NCBI RefSeq assembly: GCF_001421515.1
Contig: NZ_LMKM01000003.1
Coordinates: 149,857-188,964 of the forward strand
DNA length: 39,108 nucleotides
Direction of reading: 5' to 3'
Source of the DNA: Pedobacter sp. Leaf216
GTDB lineage: Bacteria > Bacteroidota > Bacteroidia > Sphingobacteriales > Sphingobacteriaceae
Shown here: in pieces, positions 7,044 through 14,448 of the stretch
Numbering within the stretch: position 1 is the stretch's first letter
Layout: each line of letters opens with the position of its first letter
Translations under genes and position numbers: made by a program
The notes under the pieces: generated by a model
The model's database searches: none
What the model was told of the DNA's origin: nothing
Seen by the model: the letters and a program-made list of their open reading frames with translations, nothing else

Positions 7044-8274
7044 CACAGCAGGCAGTGTAGATGATGGTAAAAGTACTTTAATCGGCCGTTTGTTATATGA
7101 TACAGATTCCATTTTAGCCGATCAATTAGAAGCTTTACAGAGCTCCAACCGTAAAAATGATGACGGTACTATAGATTTAGCCATTTTAACCGATGGTTTA
7201 AGGGCAGAGCGCGAGCAGGGCATCACCATTGATGTAGCCTACAAATACTTTCAAACGGAAAAACGTAAATTTATTATAGCAGATACCCCAGGACACATTC
7301 AGTATACCAGAAATATGGTTACAGGAGCATCTACCGCTAACTTGGCCATTATTTTAATTGATGCCCGTAATGGTGTAGTAGAGCAAACCATCCGCCATTC
7401 CTATATTGTTTCCTTACTGGGTATTAAACATGTGGTAGTTTGTATCAATAAAATGGACATGGTTGATTATAGCGAAACGGCTTACAACGCGATCATTGAA
7501 AAGTATAAGGTTTTGGCGCAGCAGTTAAAACTGGCCGATGTAACGTACATTCCGGTTAGCGCGCTTAAAGGCGATAATATTGTGCAAACTTCGCAAAATA
7601 TGGACTGGTACGAAGGAGAAAGCCTTTTGCATTTCCTGGAGAAAGTAGATACTGATAATTTGGATAAATCGCAGTTGGCCCGAATGCCCGTGCAATGGGT
7701 TGTGCGGCCACAAACTGAAGAATTACACGATTACCGCGGTTATGCAGGTAGGGTATTAAGCGGAACTTTTAACTTAAATGATAAAGTGACGGTTCTACCG
7801 AGTGGCGCAAGTTCTACTATAGAGAAAATCGAATTTTTTGATCAAGCACCCGCTGCTGCACATGCAGGGCAGTCGGTGATTATTCATTTAAAGGATGATG
7901 TAGACATCAGCCGTGGCGATACCATTGTAAATGCTTCAGCATTGCCACAAGAATCAAAATTGATTGAAGCCGATCTTTGCTGGATGGATACACGTGCATT
8001 GGATACTTCGATTATGTACAATATTCAACATAACAGTAAGATTACCCGTTGTAAAATAAGCGAAATTTTGCATAAAGTAGATATCAATACCCTTGAAAAA
8101 CATGCTGCTGAAGAATTTAAATTAAACGATATTGGCCGAGTAATTATTAAAACAGCCGATGCTTTGGCTTTTGATTTATACGATGATAACCGGGCAAACG
8201 GATCGGCAATTCTCGTAGATACGCGCACCAATTTAACTGTTGGCGCATTAATGTTCAGGGCAGCGGTAGAATAA
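7024..8274 (+). CDS. cysN: Sulfate adenylyltransferase subunit 1 (ATP sulfurylase GTPase subunit)
   Basis: An EF-Tu-like GTPase that activates CysD. The nucleotide motifs are intact: P-loop GSVDDGKS (residues 10-17), DTPGH (87-91) and NKMD (142-145). The switch-I-type segment REQGITIDVAYKYF is also present. At 416 aa it holds the GTPase and the two beta-barrel domains but no fused APS kinase (CysC), unlike some CysNC proteins, which fits an APS-reducing pathway. The ATG at 7024 is preferred over the duplicated decoy at 6918 because only this frame stays open. Confidence 0.95.
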   Translation: MNILKFFTAGSVDDGKSTLIGRLLYDTDSILADQLEALQSSNRKNDDGTIDLAILTDGLRAEREQGITIDVAYKYFQTEKRKFIIADTPGHIQYTRNMVTGASTANLAIILIDARNGVVEQTIRHSYIVSLLGIKHVVVCINKMDMVDYSETAYNAIIEKYKVLAQQLKLADVTYIPVSALKGDNIVQTSQNMDWYEGESLLHFLEKVDTDNLDKSQLARMPVQWVVRPQTEELHDYRGYAGRVLSGTFNLNDKVTVLPSGASSTIEKIEFFDQAPAAAHAGQSVIIHLKDDVDISRGDTIVNASALPQESKLIEADLCWMDTRALDTSIMYNIQHNSKITRCKISEILHKVDINTLEKHAAEEFKLNDIGRVIIKTADALAFDLYDDNRANGSAILVDTRTNLTVGALMFRAAVE

Positions 8275-8380
8275 AATGCGGGTAAGGTTTGGTGGTAGCG
8301 TTAATTACAATCGAAAAAAACACGACCAAATATAAGATGAAGCCTTTAAATCTTTAATGAGATAAAGGGGAAGCAATTTC

Positions 8381-8410
8381 AGCGGGACGCCTACGGTGGT
8401 CCCGCTTTTC
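8381..8410 (+). terminator. Probable intrinsic terminator after cysN
   Basis: AGCGGGAC (8381-8388) pairs perfectly with GTCCCGCT (8399-8406) across a 10-nt loop, followed by a short TTTT run. It lies about 110 bp after the cysN stop and before the lipoprotein gene, so it probably closes the sulfate operon. The 8275-8499 gap holds nothing else I can name. Confidence 0.7.
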
Positions 8411-8499
8411 GTTATCAGGTTTTTTGTATATTTATTTATGGAAATTTTTAAATTTTTCATCATTTTAATATTGCATCCTAAATCCAAATTGCTAATTAT

Positions 8500-8964
8500 A
8501 TGAAAAGAAACCTTATCTACCTCGCTTTAACGGCTGTTCCATTTATTTTCGCCTGTAACCAATCAGAAAAAAAAACCGATACCACAGCCAAAGATTCCGT
8601 AGTCAATCAGAATTGTTATGCAGCTTCGTTTGAAAAAGATAGTGCAGCAATGATTGTGAAAACAATGGCATCCGGAAAAATTACGGGTTCCTTATTGGTG
8701 AAATATGCTGAAAAACCTGAAAATAATGGCACAATAAACGGAAAATTCAGTGGAGATACACTTTATGTAGATTACCGGTTTAATACAGGTAATGATAAAT
8801 CCAATGTATTTACCAATCCATTGGCTTTTTTAAAAAAGGACGGCAAATTAATGATGGGTGTGGCACAGATTGAAACCACATTGGGCAGTTCATATTTTGT
8901 AAAAGGTAAACCAATTAATTACGAAGCAGGTAAGTTTACCTTTACTGAAGTGAATTGCAAATAG
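8500..8964 (+). CDS. Small hypothetical lipoprotein
   Basis: A 154-aa protein with a lipoprotein signal: MKRN, a hydrophobic stretch, then FIFAC with the lipid-modified Cys at position 19. This is followed by a Lys/Asp/Thr-rich linker (NQSEKKTDTTAKDS). The mature part is a short beta-rich domain with no motif I recognise (GKITGSLLVKYAEKPENNGTI and similar). Two Cys remain in the mature part, C39 in NQNCYA and the penultimate Cys of EVNCK, which could form a disulfide. It is flanked by terminators on both sides, so it is probably transcribed alone. A link to sulfur metabolism is positional only. Confidence 0.75.
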   Translation: MKRNLIYLALTAVPFIFACNQSEKKTDTTAKDSVVNQNCYAASFEKDSAAMIVKTMASGKITGSLLVKYAEKPENNGTINGKFSGDTLYVDYRFNTGNDKSNVFTNPLAFLKKDGKLMMGVAQIETTLGSSYFVKGKPINYEAGKFTFTEVNCK

Positions 8965-8998
8965 GTGTTATTTATTGATCACGCTCTTTCCTAACTCC

Positions 8999-9024
8999 AA
9001 GGTCTGTGTTTCCGCAGACCTTTA
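8999..9024 (+). terminator. Probable intrinsic terminator after the lipoprotein gene
   Basis: AAGGTCTG (8999-9006) pairs with CAGACCTT (9015-9022) across an 8-nt loop, 34 bp past the stop. The T-run is short. The same GGTCTGTG...CACAGACC stem recurs in the 16.4-16.7 kb tandem repeats. Confidence 0.65.
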
Positions 9025-9144
9025 ACATTAATTCTTTAACTGCACCTCATGCAGGATTTTTATTGCTTAAAGCGTTTCAGTAATCAAAACGTAATAGCTA
9101 TTCTCTCTGTTTCAGTTATACTAGGCTAATAAAAATTATTTTAA

Positions 9145-9182
9145 AATAAATTACTACTATTCCCATAGACTTTATATATTTG
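9145..9182 (+). promoter_or_regulatory. Second copy of the sulfate-operon promoter block
   Basis: It differs from 309-346 at only three of 38 positions and ends in the same TATATTTG box (9175-9182). Here the internal CTAT-TCCC-ATAG segment (9157-9168) forms a short inverted repeat. The predicted transcript starts near 9187, giving a leader of about 35 nt with no peptide and no hairpin. Both genes probably answer to the same regulator, but only the first also has attenuation. Confidence 0.7.
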
Positions 9183-9221
9183 TATAATTAACAAACGTAT
9201 AACGCGCATAAATTATCTGTT

Positions 9222-10016
9222 ATGATTTTGAATAAAGTAGAAAAAGCGAACATTGAACCACGAATTACTTTAATAGGTGCAGGTCCTGGCGATCCGGATT
9301 TATTTAGTTTAAAAGGTGTTAAAGCATTAAAAACAGCTGATGTTGTTTTATACGATGCAAATGTGAACGAAGCTTTATTGTGTCATGCGCCAGATGGAAT
9401 TCCGAAAGTATACGTTGGCAAACGATCTGACGATGAATCGTTTTCTCAGGATGCGGTTAACAAACTGATTGTAGATTATGCATTAAACTATGGTCATGTT
9501 GTGCGTTTAAAAAGTGGAGATCCTTTTTTCTTTGCTAAAGGATACGAGGAAATTGACGCTGCTGAATCTTACAGCATTCCAACCGAAATTATTCCGGGTA
9601 TATCAAGTGCAACCGGTGCGCCAAGTTTGCAAAAGATTCCGATGATTTATAAAGACCTTAGTGAAAGCTTTTGGGCAGTAACCGGAACAAATGCAAAAGG
9701 TGAAATTTCTGAAGACCTGTACATTGCCGCAAAAACAAAAGCTACAATTGTAGTATTGAACGGAATTGAAAAAGTAAAAGAAATTGCTGCGATATTCCAA
9801 TCCGAAAATAAAAATTTGTTGCCTGTAGCTGTAATACAAAATGGTTCTACCCCAGAAGAAAAAATTGCAATTGGGATTGTAGATACCATTGCCGAAATTG
9901 TTGAAGATAAGAGAATAACTGCCCCGGCATTATTGGTGTTTGGAGATGTGGTTTCTTTACACCCACAATTTCAACCCATCCGCGATTTTTACGAAATCAT
10001 CGCTGAAGAGTATTAG
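9222..10016 (+). CDS. Divergent SUMT-like methyltransferase paralogue
   Basis: A 264-aa protein clearly homologous to the cobA product at 2700-3470 along its length (GAGPGDPDLFSLKG, YDANVNEALL, NYGHVVRLK, IIPGISSATGAP). Several signature positions have changed. The GGD loop is S98-G-D, FGRG is FAKG, the normally conserved THR is I142-Y143-K144 in PMIYKD, and LMG is LNG. It may be an SUMT with altered activity, a methyltransferase for another substrate, or a regulatory paralogue. The open frame, a duplicated promoter and a good terminator argue against a decayed gene. I leave the symbol blank because catalysis is doubtful. Confidence 0.82.
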   Translation: MILNKVEKANIEPRITLIGAGPGDPDLFSLKGVKALKTADVVLYDANVNEALLCHAPDGIPKVYVGKRSDDESFSQDAVNKLIVDYALNYGHVVRLKSGDPFFFAKGYEEIDAAESYSIPTEIIPGISSATGAPSLQKIPMIYKDLSESFWAVTGTNAKGEISEDLYIAAKTKATIVVLNGIEKVKEIAAIFQSENKNLLPVAVIQNGSTPEEKIAIGIVDTIAEIVEDKRITAPALLVFGDVVSLHPQFQPIRDFYEIIAEEY

Positions 10017-10052
10017 ATATTTTTAAACCAAAAATATATTTGTTTTGTTGTT

Positions 10053-10085
10053 AAAAACCGCCTATGGATTTAGGCGGTTTTTTTT
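10053..10085 (+). terminator. Intrinsic terminator after the second SUMT gene
   Basis: ACCGCCTA (10057-10064) pairs perfectly with TAGGCGGT (10071-10078), loop of 6, followed by seven T. It is the clearest intrinsic terminator in the window, 40 bp after the stop. Confidence 0.9.
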
Positions 10086-10139
10086 GTTGAAGTATGTATT
10101 GTAAATCAATTCCTTATATGTATGGGTTAGTGCGATGAA

Positions 10140-10765
10140 TTTGAGAGAGACTTATAGTATAAAAGTGCTGAAATGAATTTAGCATGACGATGGGGTTAGG
10201 GGATCATAATTACAAAATAGGTACAGAAATGAATTCAGCATGACGACCCGCAAATCACTTAATTAATACAGATCAGTAAGGTTTTGCATTTGTAGGAACT
10301 GACCCTCAAATTTAAGCCTGATTGAAGCGGAAGCCCGGAGCGCAGTGAGGACTTATAGCATAAAGCAGGACTGTAGTCTCCCACAAAGCACAAACCCCTT
10401 CACTTACAAAACAGCTGTGTGATAATCATTAGAACAATCAAGAGAAAGGAACCATAGCAATAGGTGCTGAAATGAATTCAGCATGACGATGGGGTTAGGG
10501 GATCATAATTACAAAATAGGTGCTGAAATGAATTCAGCATGACGAGTGTGTTAATGCATTACTAAATAAATTCAATTAATGATAGATTTCTCCATTTCGC
10601 TGCGCTACAGTCGAAATGACGATTTTAGTGGCGACCGTATTAGGGGATCATAATTACAAAATAGGTGCTGAAATGAATTCAGCCTAACGATGGGGTTAGG
10701 GGATCATTATTACAAAAAAGGCCCTTAAATAAATTAAGCCTAACGACCGGCTTAGGTGATACATA
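10140..10765. repeat. Intergenic cluster of hairpin repeats before glgA
   Basis: This gene-free stretch carries about six copies of GCTGAA-ATGAA-TTCAGC followed by ATGACGA, some mutated, for example near 10168, 10231, 10466, 10521, 10668 and a degenerate one near 10725. Several are joined by the same spacer (GGGGTTAGGGGATCATAATT and ACAAAATAGG). One unrelated hairpin with the same tail, ATTTCG...CGAAATGACGA, sits at about 10594-10621. A segment at about 10318-10362 (AAGCCCGGAGCGCAG) resembles part of the 12-128 repeat. Together they fill most of the 830-bp gap; no coding frame is credible. Confidence 0.75.
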
Positions 10766-10847
10766 ACCAACTGGAAATATAATTTTCATTATTTGCAAAA
10801 CTCAAAACAATTAGTAACTTACTAAGGTTATCTACACCAAATATTTG

Positions 10848-12260
10848 ATGGAAATTATACATATAAGCGCCGAGTGTTACCCTGTTGCAAAAGTTGGTGG
10901 TTTAGCCGATGTAGTTGGGGCCCTACCAAAGTACCAAAATAAATTAGGCCATATTGCCAAAGTGGTTGTGCCCGCGTACGACACTAAATTTATCCGCGAA
11001 AGCGAGTTTGAGGTTACCTATGATGCCTGGGCAAACTATGGCAACAACCATTTTCAATACCGCATACTTAAAGAAAAAACCAATAAACTGGGCTTCGATT
11101 TATACATTGTTCATATACAAGGTTTAACAGACCGCCCGAATGTATATGGCTATAATGATGATACCGAACGTTTTGTAGCTTTTCAAATTGCTACCCTTGA
11201 TTGGATTGTACAGTGGGAGCACCGCCCGGATGTTATTCATTGCCACGATCACCATACCGGATTGATTCCGTTTATGGTAGCCAACTCTATAAAATACACT
11301 CCTATCAGTTCAGTACCTACCGTTTTAACTATTCATAATGCCCAATATCAGGGTCAGTTTGGATGGGAAAAATTATATTATATTCCAGCTTTCGATTTAT
11401 GGAAAGGTGGCTTATTAGGTTGGGATGATGCGATTAATCCACTGGCTTCGGCCATTAAATGTGCCTGGAAAGTAACTACTGTTTCGCCAAGCTATCTGGA
11501 TGAAATGATGAGCAATGCCCGCGGACTGGAAAGTTTATTGCGACAGGAACGCTGGAAGTCGGTCGGGATTTTAAATGGTATCGACAGTGAAGTATGGAAT
11601 CCGGAAACAGACCCGATGCTTGGGAAAAGTTACAATTTAAAAACAGTAGAAGCTGGTAAATTGGCAAACAAAACAGCACTTTGCAATGTTTTTCAATTAG
11701 ATGCGTCGAAACCATTATTTACCTTCATTGGTAGGTTGGTTGATGAAAAAGGTGCTGATTTATTGCCCGATATTTTTTATACGGCTTTACAGCAACATGG
11801 CGATAACATCAACGTACTGGTTTTAGGATCTGGCGAAAATTGGGTAGAAGGAAGGTTAAACCAGTTAAAGGACATCTTTCCGGGAAAATACAATGTTTAC
11901 ATCGGTTATAATGAGCAGGTTTCGCATGAGATGTATGCCGGGGCAGATTTTCTGCTTATGCCTTCTAGGGTTGAACCTTGTGGCTTAAACCAGTTGTACG
12001 CCTTAAGGTATGGAACAGTTCCTATTGTGCGCAGGGTTGGCGGCTTAAAAGATACTGTGATAGATGTAGGCGATGGCGGTTTTGGCATTTGCCATGATCA
12101 AACGAGCATTTGGGATGTTACCCATGCAATTAACAGGGCAGTTGATTTGTACAACAATAAGAAAGCTTTTAAAGCAGTAAGAAAAACAATGATGAAGATA
12201 GACCATTCGTGGGATAAAGCAGCATTGAATTATATAGAATTATACCAAATATTAAAATAA
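10848..12260 (+). CDS. glgA: Glycogen synthase, ADP-glucose type (GT5)
   Basis: Transfers glucose from ADP-glucose to alpha-1,4-glucan. The N-terminal ADP-glucose loop KVGGL is at residues 15-19, right after MEIIHISAECYPVA. The C-terminal GT-B signature SRVEPCGLNQLYALRYG and the RRVGGLKDTV loop are present. The length of 470 aa fits the family. I start at ATG 10848; a TTG directly before it (10845) would add one residue. It is followed by glgC after 8 bp, so the two form an operon that makes ADP-glucose and polymerises it. No branching enzyme lies in the window. Confidence 0.93.
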   Translation: MEIIHISAECYPVAKVGGLADVVGALPKYQNKLGHIAKVVVPAYDTKFIRESEFEVTYDAWANYGNNHFQYRILKEKTNKLGFDLYIVHIQGLTDRPNVYGYNDDTERFVAFQIATLDWIVQWEHRPDVIHCHDHHTGLIPFMVANSIKYTPISSVPTVLTIHNAQYQGQFGWEKLYYIPAFDLWKGGLLGWDDAINPLASAIKCAWKVTTVSPSYLDEMMSNARGLESLLRQERWKSVGILNGIDSEVWNPETDPMLGKSYNLKTVEAGKLANKTALCNVFQLDASKPLFTFIGRLVDEKGADLLPDIFYTALQQHGDNINVLVLGSGENWVEGRLNQLKDIFPGKYNVYIGYNEQVSHEMYAGADFLLMPSRVEPCGLNQLYALRYGTVPIVRRVGGLKDTVIDVGDGGFGICHDQTSIWDVTHAINRAVDLYNNKKAFKAVRKTMMKIDHSWDKAALNYIELYQILK

Positions 12261-12268
12261 GCTTAAAC

Positions 12269-13537
12269 ATGACTGACAAAGTTTTAGGCGTTATCCTTGG
12301 CGGTGGCCAGGGCTCTAGATTATCGCCACTAACACAAACACGCTCTAAACCTGCAGTTCCGATTGCTGGTAAATACCGTTTGGTAGACATTCCGATTTCG
12401 AACTGTCTTAATTCCGGCATCCACCGTATGTTTGTGTTAACACAGTTTAATTCAGCATCGCTTAATAAACACATTAAAAACACCTATCACTTCAGCCACT
12501 TCAGTACGGCATTTGTTGATATTTTGGCGGCTGAACAAACTGTACAAAATTCTGGCTGGTTTCAGGGTACTGCAGATGCCGTTCGTCAGTGCATGCATCA
12601 CATCGTTTCACATGAGTTTGATTACATCCTAATCTTATCGGGCGATCAGTTATACCAGATGGATTTTAAAGATATGATTGAAAAACATATCGAAGCCAAT
12701 GCCGAAATTACAATTGCAACCATACCTGTTAACGCTAAAGATGCTACAGATTTCGGTATTTTGAAAGCGGATGAGGAAAATATGATTACTTCTTTTATCG
12801 AGAAACCAAAAACAGGTTTGGAAGATTGGGTATCAGATACTGGTGCAGATATGCAAGCCGAAGGCCGTAATTTTTTGGCATCGATGGGGATTTATGTATT
12901 CAACCGCGATTATTTAATCAACATCTTAAACGAGAATGAAGATGAAAAAGACTTTGGTAAAGAAATTTTGCCAAGGGCGATTACACAAAGCAGGGTTTTA
13001 AGCTTTCAATACGAAGGTTATTGGACGGATATTGGTAACATTTCGTCTTTCTTTGAAGCCAATTTGGGCTTGACTGACGAAATTCCTAAATTTAATATGT
13101 TTGATAGCAACCATGCCATATTTACCAGGGCAAGGATGTTACCTCCATCTAAAATTTCGGGTACTACTTTGGATAAAACCATTATTGCTGAAGGCTGTAT
13201 TATTCAGGCCAGCAAAGTAGAACACGCCGTTTTAGGTATCCGATCGAGAATTGGAAAAGATACGGTAATTACCAATGCGTATATTATGGGTAGCGATCGG
13301 TATCAAACACTTGAAGAGATACAAGACGAAACAAGTAAGGGTAATTCATTAATCGGAATTGGCGACCGTTGTTACATCAACAACGCCATCATCGATAAGA
13401 ACTGCAGAATAGGTAACGATGTAAAAATTAACGGTGGCGAACATTTAGAGGATGGAGATTTTGAACTTTATGCCGTTAAAGATGGTATAGTAGTTATTAA
13501 AAAAGGAGCAGTGGTACCTAGCGGAACCGTTATTTAA
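12269..13537 (+). CDS. glgC: Glucose-1-phosphate adenylyltransferase (ADP-glucose pyrophosphorylase)
   Basis: Makes ADP-glucose from ATP and glucose-1-phosphate, the regulated step of bacterial glycogen synthesis. The N-terminal nucleotidyltransferase signature GGGQGSRLSPLT with SKPAVPIAGKYRL starts near residue 10. Family segments FQGTADAVRQ, LSGDQLYQMD and YWTDIGNISSFFEANL follow. The C-terminal third is a left-handed beta-helix with hexapeptide-like repeats. The length of 422 aa is normal. It lies 8 bp after glgA on the same strand and ends before a terminator. Confidence 0.94.
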   Translation: MTDKVLGVILGGGQGSRLSPLTQTRSKPAVPIAGKYRLVDIPISNCLNSGIHRMFVLTQFNSASLNKHIKNTYHFSHFSTAFVDILAAEQTVQNSGWFQGTADAVRQCMHHIVSHEFDYILILSGDQLYQMDFKDMIEKHIEANAEITIATIPVNAKDATDFGILKADEENMITSFIEKPKTGLEDWVSDTGADMQAEGRNFLASMGIYVFNRDYLINILNENEDEKDFGKEILPRAITQSRVLSFQYEGYWTDIGNISSFFEANLGLTDEIPKFNMFDSNHAIFTRARMLPPSKISGTTLDKTIIAEGCIIQASKVEHAVLGIRSRIGKDTVITNAYIMGSDRYQTLEEIQDETSKGNSLIGIGDRCYINNAIIDKNCRIGNDVKINGGEHLEDGDFELYAVKDGIVVIKKGAVVPSGTVI

Positions 13538-13561
13538 AATAATCATTAATCATTAACTAGG

Positions 13562-13590
13562 TCAGTCGCGATTTTCGTGGCTGGTTTTTT
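13562..13590 (+). terminator. Probable terminator after glgC
   Basis: AGTCGCG-ATTTT-CGTGGCT forms a 7-bp stem with two G-U pairs, followed by GG and seven T, about 25 bp after the glgC stop. Confidence 0.7.
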
Positions 13591-13613
13591 TGTGTGCTAT
13601 CAGTTAATAAATT

Positions 13614-13970
13614 ACAGGGAGTTAAAATTGCGCATAATTTGTGGTTGCAAAGTTGCAGGAGACCAAAATCGCTTAAAATTGAGTGTTACATTTCTGCAGG
13701 AGGCTAAAATCGTGCATTATTTGTCTTTGCAGAGTTGCAGGAGCCTAAAATCGCTTAAAGTTGAGCGTTACATTTCTGCAGGAGGCTAAAATCGCGCATA
13801 ATTTGCTGTTGCAAAGTTGCAGGAGATCAAAATCGCTTAAAATTCAGTGTTACATTTCTGCAGGAGGCTAAAATCGCGCATTATTTGTCTTTGCAGAGTT
13901 GCGGGAGACTAAAATCGCTTAAAATTTAGCGTTGCAATGGTGCAGGAGATCAAAATCGCACGTAATTGGA
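13614..13970. repeat. 41-bp tandem repeat array, eight to nine units
   Basis: The core GCAGGAG recurs at 13655, 13696, 13737, 13778, 13819, 13860, 13901 (as GCGGGAG) and 13942, always exactly 41 bp apart; a weaker unit precedes it near 13614. AAAATCGC follows a few bases after each core. Units alternate between two subtypes: one continues CTTAAAATT..GTTACATTTCT, the other (G/T)GCAT(A/T)ATTTG..TTGCA(A/G)AGTT. The higher-order period is thus 82 bp. No spacer lies between units, and 41 is not a multiple of three, so it is neither CRISPR nor coding. The rest of the gap to 14197 is AT-rich and shows nothing else. Confidence 0.92.
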
Positions 13971-14197
13971 TAATTATTGCGCTTCATGGTAATACTTCCT
14001 TATTAAATTTGATCATTGTAAACTAAATTAATAAGATCAAGGCTGAAAGATTCAGAATAGCCATTGCGATTGAGTTTTTATAGCTAAATATTTAATCAAA
14101 AGAGCATGTTATCGTATCAGCTGGCTTAATGATTGCTTTTAGCAAGTTTAAACTGTTAGCATCTACTATCAGAAAACTGCACCAGGAATTGCAAAAT

Positions 14198-14313
14198 GAT
14201 TTGGGCGTTACCCATACCGATGAAAAATCGGTAAAGGGTCGGGCTTTTCAGGGCTGCGCTGCGCTCCGGTACCGGTGAAAAACCGGTACTGAACCCTTAC
14301 AATCCCTAACGCA
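14198..14313. repeat. Dispersed palindromic intergenic repeat, copy B (inverted)
   Basis: The reverse complement matches 12-128 with about 90% identity. It includes both hairpins (here ACCGATGAAAAATCGGT and TACCGGTGAAAAACCGGTA) and the conserved GCGCTGCGCTCCGG between them. The two copies face each other across 14 kb. There is no transposase next to either and no terminal repeat-plus-duplication pattern that I can see. The remaining 14314-14448 stretch is AT-rich leader DNA of the GH15 gene without a clear promoter. Confidence 0.82.
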
Positions 14314-14448
14314 AAACCCAACGTTTTAAAAATAAGTATAAAGGTTTTCGTTCCTACCCGGTCAGTTTAAGTATAAAAGGTCTTTTTTAATAATTCTATC
14401 CAACATTTTTCCAATCTTCTTGTTAGTAAAATAAACAAAAAATAGTTT

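Noticed and set aside
9183..9221. A Cys leader peptide before the second SUMT gene, as in the first operon
   Set aside because: Although the promoter block is duplicated, the leader of about 35 nt has no ATG-started ORF with Cys codons and no terminator hairpin.
13577..13789. Open frame of 70 codons in the 41-bp array
   Set aside because: The repeat period is not a multiple of three, so the frame changes reading with every unit and the sequence is not conserved as protein.
13614..13970. CRISPR array
   Set aside because: The units are contiguous and alternate two related sequences; there are no unique spacers and no cas genes nearby.
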